From: Planctomycetaceae bacterium
GTDB taxonomy: Bacteria > Planctomycetota > Planctomycetia > Pirellulales > Pirellulaceae
Assembly: GCA_003455945.1 (NCBI GenBank)
Contig: DMPQ01000436.1
Location: 20,219-33,792 of the forward strand
Reading direction: 5' to 3'
DNA length: 13,574 nucleotides
The translations under genes and the position numbers were made by a program. Positions 1-6,080 of the stretch are shown here, one piece after another; positions within the stretch are counted from its first letter, which is position 1; each line of letters opens with the position of its first letter. The notes beneath the pieces are model-generated. The model worked only from the letters and a program-made list of their open reading frames with translations. It was not told the origin of the DNA and searched no databases.

Positions 1-307
1 GAGCGATTCCCTCAGCGAGCCCCTCGGTCAGTTCCTGCATACGACTCACTTCGCTCGGATCGGTCGGCTCGAACGGCAATAGGTACGCGTCGACCTTACC
101 GCTTCCGACCGCGAACTCGAGTCTTCGAGGGGCGTGGCGCCGTCGACCGGAGAACTTCGGCGAGACGATGACTCGGCGCACGTCTCCGGCCGAGACGGCA
201 AACATTCGGACCTCCGTCCCCGGGGCTCCTCGCGACGGAAGTAGCCACACCAGACCGAGCAGCACGACGACGATTCCGGCGGCCGCACCGATCTGCAGAC
301 GAGTCAT
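1..307 (-). CDS. Membrane-anchored hypothetical protein, C-terminus outside window
   Basis: The gene reads leftward and is cut by the window edge, so only about 102 N-terminal residues are visible. Right after the start codon there is one hydrophobic segment (about residues 6-23, IGAAAGIVVVLLGLVWLL), which should act as an uncleaved signal anchor or signal peptide. The rest is a soluble region rich in Arg and Val, with the phrase GDVRRVIVSPKF around residues 42-53. The ATG at 305-307 is chosen because GGAG lies 8 bases upstream and the membrane segment follows at once. I do not recognise the family. It is divergent from the DUF6624-type gene at 595, with 287 bases between them in which I see no gene. 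Confidence 0.6.
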   Translation of the reverse strand, partial: MTRLQIGAAAGIVVVLLGLVWLLPSRGAPGTEVRMFAVSAGDVRRVIVSPKFSGRRRHAPRRLEFAVGSGKVDAYLLPFEPTDPSEVSRMQELTEGLAEGIA

Positions 308-594
308 TCGTTCGGCTCCACGGTGATTTCCCAGGCGAGCGACGAGCGAGCCTCTCGGACGCGAACGACCGCGGTCATCGATCGACAAGCCGCGTCGGAC
401 AACAGCCTAGAAACACCGGAAGCCGAACGGGACCGCCCGGTGGACTTGTCGCTCGATTTCGATCGTGAAATCCGGTCGCGATTCCCTCCGACGGACCGTC
501 CAATAAGTGACGGTCGGCGACGAACCATCGGTTCGATCGCAGGGCGCGATTGCGCTGCGTCGTGGCTGGCCGTCGATCTCCAAGGATCCTTGTC

Positions 595-1308
595 ATGAAC
601 TTCCGTCCGACCGGTCGATTCCTGATCGTCCCGTTGTTGCTCGCGAATCCGATGGCGGTACCGATCCTGTTGCCCCTCGGCTCGCTCGCCGCGATGCCCC
701 AGGAGGCTGCCGTTCAGGACCATGCCGTTCAGGACGAAGCCGCTCCGACCGACGAAGCGACTCGCACGCGACTCGCCGAGATGCTCCGCCGCGATCAGGA
801 GATCCGCGAGAAGATCACGCCGCTCTTCGCCAAGACCGATCGGGATCAGGCGGAGTTCCTGCGGTTGGCTCAGGAGATGGCGGCGATCGACGAGGAGAAT
901 CTGAAGGAACTGGAGCGGATCATCGAACGAGTCGGCTGGCCGACCTCGGATCGGTTCGGAGAGGACGGGAGTCGGGCGGCGTTCCTGATCGTCCAGCACG
1001 CGCCGTTCGAGGCGCAGCAGAAGTATCTGCCGTTGCTGCGCGAGGCGGTAGCGAAAGGGGGCGCGCGCGGCTCCGACCTGGCGTTGCTCGAGGATCGCGT
1101 GCTCGTTCGTGAAGGGAAGAAGCAGCGTTACGGTTCGCAAGTCTCGTTCGGCGCCGACGGTACGCCGCGCCTCGATCCGGTCGAGGATCCCGCCTCGCTC
1201 GACGAGCGCCGCAAGTCGGTCGGATTGCCGCCGATCGCCGATTACCTGAAGCTTCTCGAGGAGCAGATCGGCAAGCCGATCGATCGTTCGGTGCTGGACG
1301 AACGGTGA
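595..1308 (+). CDS. Secreted DUF6624-type protein
   Basis: A 237-residue protein with an N-terminal export signal (hydrophobic stretch about residues 9-32, ending near AAMPQEA). Residues 35-52 are a low-complexity linker with a VQD repeat, and a charged helical region follows (about 55-112). The C-terminal half has the sequence signature I associate with DUF6624: GWP (114-116), the AAFLIVQHA block (128-136), LLEDRVLVREGKKQRYGSQ (164-182), DP..DERRKSVGLPPIADY (198-217). The function of this family is unknown; the conserved His and charged residues could form a site, but that is speculation. The ATG at 595 is preferred over an upstream in-frame ATG at 550 because AAGGA sits 8 bases before it and the signal peptide begins there. 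The next gene starts 52 bases downstream and could be co-transcribed. Confidence 0.8.
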   Translation: MNFRPTGRFLIVPLLLANPMAVPILLPLGSLAAMPQEAAVQDHAVQDEAAPTDEATRTRLAEMLRRDQEIREKITPLFAKTDRDQAEFLRLAQEMAAIDEENLKELERIIERVGWPTSDRFGEDGSRAAFLIVQHAPFEAQQKYLPLLREAVAKGGARGSDLALLEDRVLVREGKKQRYGSQVSFGADGTPRLDPVEDPASLDERRKSVGLPPIADYLKLLEEQIGKPIDRSVLDER

Positions 1309-1360
1309 GGGGGCGCGGCGGGGCTGCGCCGTTCGTTCGACTTGACGGAGCCGGGTAACG

Positions 1361-1660
1361 ATGGTCTGCGAACATCTGGCAGGGCTCGAACAGGCCATCG
1401 CGGCGCAAGGATTGACCGAAACCTATCGAGGTCGAGCCTGGTCGGCGAACTGTCGCGAGTGGGTCTACTACGACGCCTATCTCGACACCTCGCGGATCCG
1501 TCGCTCGATGCCGCTCCCCGACTGCGTCGTCGATCACGCGCATCGGGGAACGCACGACGGCCAGGAACGCGGCTTCGTCTGCACCCGTTGTCACGATGCG
1601 ATCATGGGGCATTACGCCCCGTCGCCGGCGGTGCCGACCTTCGAGGGAACGAAGGGCTGA
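1361..1660 (+). CDS. Small Cys/His-rich conserved hypothetical protein
   Basis: A 99-residue soluble protein without signal peptide or membrane segment. It has five cysteines (C3, C31, C55, C74, C77) and several histidines (H5, H59, H61, H65, H78, H84). These include a C-x2-C-H cluster in FVCTRCHDAIMGH and the N-terminal CEH. The pattern suggests metal (zinc) binding, although the spacing matches no zinc-finger class I can name. Aromatic and acidic residues are packed in WSANCREWVYYDAYLD (27-42). I recall similar short hypothetical proteins in other bacteria but know no function for them. It starts 52 bases after the DUF6624-type gene, with GGAG about 10 bases upstream of the ATG, so the two may form a short operon. 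It ends facing the convergent dioxygenase gene. Confidence 0.7.
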   Translation: MVCEHLAGLEQAIAAQGLTETYRGRAWSANCREWVYYDAYLDTSRIRRSMPLPDCVVDHAHRGTHDGQERGFVCTRCHDAIMGHYAPSPAVPTFEGTKG

Positions 1661-1678
1661 AAGGATCGATCGGAGCGT

Positions 1679-1701
1679 CTCGGCGGTCGGTCGACGCCGA
1701 G
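1679..1701. terminator. Hairpin between convergent genes, possible bidirectional terminator
   Basis: A perfect 7-bp stem, CTCGGCG (1679-1685) pairing with CGCCGAG (1695-1701), encloses a 9-base loop in the 41-base gap between two convergent stop codons. No T-rich tract follows on either strand, so it is not a classical intrinsic terminator. Its position is the main argument for a role. Confidence 0.3.
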
Positions 1702-2553
1702 TCAGCCGTCGATGTCGGTCGTCGGTCGCGGGCGGTTCGACCAGTGGCCGCTCGGATCGGTCCCTCGGACATGGACCCCCTTTTCGTTCCAGCCGAGATG
1801 GGCTCGAACGTCGGCCGGAGCGTAGCGAAGGGTCAGCCCGCAGCGACGGCGATCCGAATCGTTGGCGTCGGAGCCGTGAAGCAGCAGATCCGAGTGGATC
1901 GAGATCTCGCCGGCTCGCAGTTCGTCCACCGCAGGCGTGCCGAACTGCTCGGGTCGTTCGACCGTCTGGTTCAGCACGTTGTGTTCGCTCGGATCGCTCG
2001 GTCGATAGGTCAGGTGACCGAAGCGATGCGAGCCGGCGATGAAACGCATGCAACCGTTCTCGAGATCGGCGTCGTCGATCGCCAACCAGACGGTGACCGC
2101 CTTGGACGGCGTCAGCGGCCAGTAGCTCGAGTCCTGATGAAAGGCGACTCGCCGGCCGTCGTGCGGCAGCTTGCAGAAGAAGTGTGAACCCCAGCCGACG
2201 ACGTTCTCGCCGACAAGATCCGAGACTCGATCGACGATCCGTGGCTCGGCCAGGATGTCCCAGACTCGCCCGTACTTCAGATGGGCCGAGCTGATCGAGT
2301 AGCTGTTTCCCCCTTCGGCGGTCACGTGCTCCAGCAGGCGATCGAAGTAGGCGCGGATCTCGTCGATCTCGGCGTCGTCGAAGATCCGGATCCCGCGTAC
2401 GAACCCATCACGATCGAACTGTGCGACCTGCTCGGCCGAAAGCGATCGCGGAGAGGGATTGTTGACCGGGTAGTAGGTGAGATCGCGTGGAATCTCGGCA
2501 AGGTCGTCTCGGTCGGGAACCGCCTTGAAATCGGTACGCGGCGTCGAGTTCAT
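1702..2553 (-). CDS. Phytanoyl-CoA dioxygenase (PhyH) family Fe(II)/2-oxoglutarate oxygenase
   Basis: A 283-residue cytoplasmic protein of normal length for the PhyH family of non-haem iron oxygenases, which hydroxylate small organic substrates using O2 and 2-oxoglutarate. The N-terminal part has the usual SAEQVAQFDRDGFV entry motif (39-52). The iron triad appears as H139-x-D141 in FHQDSSYWPL, with the distal histidine most likely H226 in LLLHGSDAN. R237 in RRRCGLTLRY is the likely 2-oxoglutarate carboxylate ligand. Asp at 141, rather than Ala or Gly, argues for a hydroxylase and not a halogenase. W121-GSHFFCKLP and the AGSHRFGH block (173-180) are also typical. The start at 2553 has GGAG 7 bases upstream; the open frame extends further up but the extension is Arg-rich shadow sequence. 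The gene stands alone, so the substrate cannot be inferred. Confidence 0.9.
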   Translation of the reverse strand: MNSTPRTDFKAVPDRDDLAEIPRDLTYYPVNNPSPRSLSAEQVAQFDRDGFVRGIRIFDDAEIDEIRAYFDRLLEHVTAEGGNSYSISSAHLKYGRVWDILAEPRIVDRVSDLVGENVVGWGSHFFCKLPHDGRRVAFHQDSSYWPLTPSKAVTVWLAIDDADLENGCMRFIAGSHRFGHLTYRPSDPSEHNVLNQTVERPEQFGTPAVDELRAGEISIHSDLLLHGSDANDSDRRRCGLTLRYAPADVRAHLGWNEKGVHVRGTDPSGHWSNRPRPTTDIDG

Positions 2554-2756
2554 CGAACGTCTCCGGGACGGCAAACGGGGGCCCCGACACTTCCCGGAAC
2601 CGAGACCGACGGCGGCGGGGTAGTCGAAGGAGCAGCGCGAGTCCAAACTGACGAGAGTCCGGATCAAGGGGACCGCCCCACGTCTCGCGACGAGACGCTC
2701 GGCCACAATGATCCGACGACGCAACGCCCCGTCCGCTCACCTTTCGGAACTCCCGA

Positions 2757-3893
2757 ATGCCAGTCTCACGTTACCCGATCCTCGCGGTCTTCACGATGGT
2801 CGTCGGGTCGGCGATCGGACTTCCGTCGACGGCACCGTCTCAGGACGACCCTCCGGCGACTCGTCGCCCGAAGTTGCAGGTGATCAACGGAAGCGACGGA
2901 CCGATCGAGATCTTCTGGCTCGACGGCGACGGTCGCCGCGTCTCGAACGGCACCGTGGCGGCTCGCGACCAGACGACGATCGAGACGTCGATCGGCCACC
3001 GCTTCGCCATCGTCGACGGGGAAGGGGACGAGGTCGTCGTCGAGAGCAAGGTGCCGATCCAGGCGTTCCGATTCGAGTCGGACGATCCGACCGGGATTCC
3101 GCGTTTCTATACCCAGCGGATCGACGTCGACGGCTTTCCGATCGTCGCGTCGGACAAGGTCGACAAGCACGCGCTCGACGAGGCGGCTTATCTGGTCCGG
3201 ATGATGCTCGCCAAGCGCCCCGACGTCCGCGATGCGATGATCGCCAGCGGCGCCCGGATGTGCATCATGGCTCACGACGAGTTCACGACCGAACTCCCCG
3301 AATTCGCCTGGATGCGACCGAAGGATTACTGGGATGCACGTGCCCGAGGACTCGGTGGGAGCGAAACCGATCCGCTCTGCACCTGCGCCGAAGAGAATCT
3401 GCTCGCCTATCCCGGCGATCCGTACTCGACCGAGTGCATCCTGATCCACGAGTTCGCGCACAACATCCATCTGCGAGGCATGACGAACGTCGATCCGACT
3501 TTCGATACGCGTCTGCAGCAGACGTACGAACGAGCGATGGCGGCCGGGTTATGGAAGGGGAAGTACGCGTCGGTCAATCGTCACGAGTACTTCGCCGAAG
3601 GAGTCCAGTCGTGGTTCGACGACAATCGCGAGAACGACCACGACCACAATCACGTCGATACGCGCGAGGAGCTGGTCGCGTACGACCCGGGGCTCGCGGA
3701 CCTCTGTCGTGAAGTCTTCGGCGATACCGAACTGAAGTACGTCAAACCGACCGAGCGATTGGAAGGGCATCTGGCGACCTACGATCCCTCTCAGGCTCCG
3801 CGTTTCGAATGGCCCGAACGAGTTCGTGAAGCCCAGCGCCGAATCCGGCGCGAAGCCGAAGCGCGCAATGACGAAGCGAACGGGAACCGCTGA
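2757..3893 (+). CDS. Secreted VHL-beta-like domain plus HEFAH metallopeptidase-like protein
   Basis: A 378-residue protein with a signal peptide (hydrophobic about residues 8-22, likely cleaved near PSTAPSQ). Residues about 38-90 resemble the beta domain of the von Hippel-Lindau protein: LQVINGSDGPIEIFWLD, then a GDGRRV turn, a Gly-Thr strand, and GHRFAIVDG, in the same order as the N-x-S..V..WL..DG...GH.W...D pattern of VHL. Residues about 135-330 look like a gluzincin-type zinc peptidase: H231-E-F-A-H235 supplies two zinc ligands and the catalytic Glu, and NRHEYFAEGVQSWFD (274-288) supplies the probable third ligand, E277 or E281. An Asp/His-rich stretch (DHDHNH, 294-299) could bind extra metal. 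Cysteines 208 and 210 (LCTC) and C227 may form disulfides after export. The C-terminus is a charged, Arg-rich helix. No clear ribosome site precedes the ATG. Substrate unknown. Confidence 0.75.
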   Translation: MPVSRYPILAVFTMVVGSAIGLPSTAPSQDDPPATRRPKLQVINGSDGPIEIFWLDGDGRRVSNGTVAARDQTTIETSIGHRFAIVDGEGDEVVVESKVPIQAFRFESDDPTGIPRFYTQRIDVDGFPIVASDKVDKHALDEAAYLVRMMLAKRPDVRDAMIASGARMCIMAHDEFTTELPEFAWMRPKDYWDARARGLGGSETDPLCTCAEENLLAYPGDPYSTECILIHEFAHNIHLRGMTNVDPTFDTRLQQTYERAMAAGLWKGKYASVNRHEYFAEGVQSWFDDNRENDHDHNHVDTREELVAYDPGLADLCREVFGDTELKYVKPTERLEGHLATYDPSQAPRFEWPERVREAQRRIRREAEARNDEANGNR

Positions 3894-4122
3894 ACGGTAC
3901 GCGACGCGATGCAGGATTGCACGACTTTCTTCGGGACCGTCGGTGAAGCGGCTCCCGGCCTGGTTGGTCATGGCTCGTACGGCCCGCCGATCGGAATGAC
4001 GGTGCCGGCGCGCTCGAACCTCGCGGACAGATGACCGACACAGGTATCTCCGTCGGCCCAGTCACCCATCGATTCGCATCATGGTCGGCGGAGAGGCTAG
4101 GATCATGGGATCAACGTTCCCT

Positions 4123-4128
4123 AAGGAG
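4123..4128 (+). promoter_or_regulatory. Shine-Dalgarno AAGGAG of the antitoxin
   Basis: AAGGAG lies 6 bases before the ATG at 4135. It decides that start over an upstream in-frame ATG at 4081, which has no comparable site and would add a non-conserved N-terminus. Confidence 0.7.
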
Positions 4129-4134
4129 ACGCCG

Positions 4135-4386
4135 ATGAACCTGCCGATCTCGTCGATGACGACTGCGGAGAAGGTGGCTGCAATGGAAGCGCTTTGGGCC
4201 TCGCTCCAGCAGGCGGTCGATCCCCCTCCTGCTCCCGACTGGCATGGGCAAGTTCTTTCCCGACGACGAGAGCAGATCGAGCGAGGAGAGACGACCTTCC
4301 TGTCATTGGAGGAAGTTCGAACGAATATCGAGCGGCATTCCGAAAGAAGGTCCTGGTCTCGCTTGAAGCCCAATCCGATCTTGTAG
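4135..4386 (+). CDS. Type II antitoxin, addiction-module (Unstab_antitox-like) family
   Basis: An 83-residue acidic-to-neutral protein matching the short antitoxins paired with RelE/ParE-type toxins. It has the EKVAAMEALWASL helix (12-24), the PPAPDWHGQVLSRRREQIERGE block (31-52, in which W36-H and the R...GE turn are hallmarks) and the closing FLSLEEVRTNIE helix (55-66). The antitoxin should neutralise the toxin encoded directly downstream and repress their shared promoter. The normal family end comes shortly after the last helix; here the frame runs about 10 residues further (SWSRLKPNPIL). It overlaps the toxin frame, which lies in a different register. A possible -10 element TAGGAT is at 4098-4103, but no clear -35 was found. 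Confidence 0.85.
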   Translation: MNLPISSMTTAEKVAAMEALWASLQQAVDPPPAPDWHGQVLSRRREQIERGETTFLSLEEVRTNIERHSERRSWSRLKPNPIL

Positions 4387-4640
4387 ACGGAATCGCCTTC
4401 TACGACGCCAACGGAAGCGATGTCGGTGACTACTTCCGACACGCGATCCTCGCAGACCTCCAGTCACTCTCGATCTTCGGAGGCGTCCACGCGAAGAGGT
4501 TCGGCTTCCACTGCATGCCTGCGAAACGGTTTCCCTTCGCGATCTACTACGAAGTCGCGTTAGGGGAGGTTCGAGTCGTTGCGGTCCTCGACGAACGTCG
4601 CGATCCGAACTGGATCGAAGCCCGTCTTCTCCGACGTTGA
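4353..4640 (+). CDS. RelE/ParE-type toxin, start codon uncertain
   Basis: The frame encodes a complete RelE/ParE-superfamily core of about 95 residues. With CTG 4353 as residue 1, it shows SLEAQSDLVDGIAFYD (3-18, first helix), the DVGDYFRHAILADLQSL helix (23-39), then GVHAKRFGFHCMPAKRFPFAIYY (45-67), VRVVAVLDERRDPNW (73-87). Such toxins act on ribosome-bound mRNA or on gyrase; the subtype cannot be settled here. The start is a problem: between the TTG at 4194, deep inside the antitoxin, and the end there is no ATG, GTG or TTG near the expected N-terminus. CTG 4353 fits the family length but has its purine-rich site (AAAGAAGG, 4343-4350) only 2 bases away. The start may have been lost, a rare codon may be used, or ribosomes may shift from the antitoxin frame. 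The toxin may be inactive. Confidence 0.7.
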   Translation: MVSLEAQSDLVDGIAFYDANGSDVGDYFRHAILADLQSLSIFGGVHAKRFGFHCMPAKRFPFAIYYEVALGEVRVVAVLDERRDPNWIEARLLRR

Positions 4641-4690
4641 TCAGCGTCGATGTCGACGGCCCGAACGGTTCGGCGGCAGGACGTTCCCTT

Positions 4691-6016
4691 TCACGCGAGC
4701 AGTTCGGCGATCGGCTTTCCTCCTTCGGTCACCTCGGCCGGGCTGCCGAAGTCGGTCTGCAGCGTTTCGTAAGGGTCGCGTCCGAGCGCGGTCAACAGCG
4801 TCGCGAAGAGATCGGGGACCGTGACCGTCGCCCCATCGATCGCATTGCCGTCGTCGGCTGACGCACCGAGCACGATCCCTCGTTTCAGCCCTCCGCCGCC
4901 GAGCACGACCGGCGTGACGTCAGGGAAGTGATCGCGTCCGTTGTCGCCGTTGATCTGCGGCGTGCGGCCGAACTCGCCCATCCAGACCACCAGCGTCTCG
5001 TCCCACAACCCCGACGCCTGCAGATCGTCGAGCAGCGCGGCCCAGGGGCGATCGATCTCGCCGGCCAGCCGCGCGACCTGCGCGAAATTGTCGCCGTGCG
5101 TATCCCAGCCGCCATGCGCGACTTCGACGAACCGCACGCCGCTCTCGAGCAGTCGTCGAGCGGTCAGACAGCGATCCGCAAAACCTCCTTCGCCGTAGCG
5201 AGCCCGATCGGCCGCCGGTGCACGCTCGACGTCGAGAGCCTGGCCGAAGGACGTGTCCAGAATCCGGCCGATCCGTTCGAGCGTCGTGCGGCGGCGATCG
5301 AGTCCGGTCGCGACCTGCGTGGCGGCGTAATCGCGATTCATGTCGTCGAGCAACGTCAGCCGCCGGCGACGGGAGCGGAGTTCGCCGATCAGCCGCGCGG
5401 TCGCCGCCGGATCGTCGATCATCAACGGCGCGTGATCGGGGCCGAGAAAGGCGGGATTGCCGTTGCTTCCGCCGAGCGAGACGAATGCCGGAATCTCGGG
5501 CGCACTCCCCGCGGACTTCGCTCCCCAAGCATGCGAGACGAGCGATCCGAGACTCGGGCGAGGAAAAGCCGGCACGGGAACGAAGCCGGTATGCAGATAG
5601 CGATTGCCGCGATCGTGGTCCCCCTCGGGACTCTTCAGATTGCGGACGACGCACAACCGATCCATTCGCTCGGCGATCGACGGCAGATGCTCGGCGATCG
5701 CGAGTCCCGGGACCGAGGTGGCGATCGCCCGGGTCGGACCTCCGACAGCAGCCCCCGGCTTAGGATCGAACGTCTCGAGCTGACTGGCGCCCCCTTGGAG
5801 CCAGAGGACGATGACGCTCTTGGCAGGACCGCGGCGCCGCGGTGAATCGGCTTGCCGAGCCAACAGCGACGAGACCGGAGTCAGCCACCCCGCGACTCCG
5901 AACGCCGCCGCCGCTCCCATCCAGTTGCGACGATCCAAGTGCACCGCACTCCCGCAACCACCGATCGCGGAGCGTCCGGAGAGCGGTCGCTCGATCGATT
6001 CCGTTCGGCGTCTCAT
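4691..6016 (-). CDS. DUF1501 protein, exported by a Tat-like signal
   Basis: A 441-residue protein of the DUF1501 family, which belongs to the alkaline-phosphatase/sulfatase-like fold and is abundant in planctomycetes. A twin-arginine type signal is visible at L27-DRRNWMG followed by the hydrophobic AAAAFGVAGWLTP (34-47). Family motifs follow in order: LWLQGGASQLETFDPKP (71-87), SPEGDHDRGNRYLHTG (129-144), HGGWDTHGDN (301-310), WMGEFGRTPQINGDNGRDHFP (345-365). The Asp and His residues in these motifs match the metal positions of the fold. The exact reaction is unproven. It lies 64 bases downstream of the DUF1549/DUF1553 gene on the same strand, the standard planctomycete pairing, and the two probably act together outside the cytoplasm. 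The ribosome site before the ATG is weak (GAGAGA). Confidence 0.93.
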   Translation of the reverse strand: MRRRTESIERPLSGRSAIGGCGSAVHLDRRNWMGAAAAFGVAGWLTPVSSLLARQADSPRRRGPAKSVIVLWLQGGASQLETFDPKPGAAVGGPTRAIATSVPGLAIAEHLPSIAERMDRLCVVRNLKSPEGDHDRGNRYLHTGFVPVPAFPRPSLGSLVSHAWGAKSAGSAPEIPAFVSLGGSNGNPAFLGPDHAPLMIDDPAATARLIGELRSRRRRLTLLDDMNRDYAATQVATGLDRRRTTLERIGRILDTSFGQALDVERAPAADRARYGEGGFADRCLTARRLLESGVRFVEVAHGGWDTHGDNFAQVARLAGEIDRPWAALLDDLQASGLWDETLVVWMGEFGRTPQINGDNGRDHFPDVTPVVLGGGGLKRGIVLGASADDGNAIDGATVTVPDLFATLLTALGRDPYETLQTDFGSPAEVTEGGKPIAELLA

Positions 6017-6046
6017 GATCGTTCTCTCGCAAAGGGCTTTCGCGGT

Positions 6047-6078
6047 CGGTCGACAGGTCGAGTCCCGATCGTCGACCG
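6047..6078. repeat. Inverted repeat between DUF1549 and DUF1501 genes
   Basis: CGGTCGAC (6047-6054) and GTCGACCG (6071-6078) form a perfect 8-bp stem with a 16-base spacer. It sits between the stop of the first gene and the start of the second in this minus-strand operon. It could be an mRNA processing or attenuation hairpin, or a chance product of the GTCGAC-rich composition. Confidence 0.3.
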
Positions 6079-6080
6079 TC

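Noticed and set aside
304..378. A 24-codon minus-strand ORF whose stop overlaps the start of the gene at 307 (ATGA)
   Set aside because: The overlap suggests a leader peptide, but there is no ribosome site before its ATG and nothing else supports translation.
1309..1335. GGCGC/GCGCC hairpin after the DUF6624-type stop
   Set aside because: Only five pairs with no T-tract; such stems arise by chance in sequence this GC-rich.
1702..2553. A halogenase role for the PhyH-family protein
   Set aside because: Non-haem iron halogenases replace the Asp of the HxD motif with Ala or Gly; here it is intact (H139, D141).
3894..4134. Intergenic gap before the toxin-antitoxin pair examined for tRNA, small RNA or mobile-element ends
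   Set aside because: No cloverleaf, no flanking repeats and no terminal inverted repeats were found.
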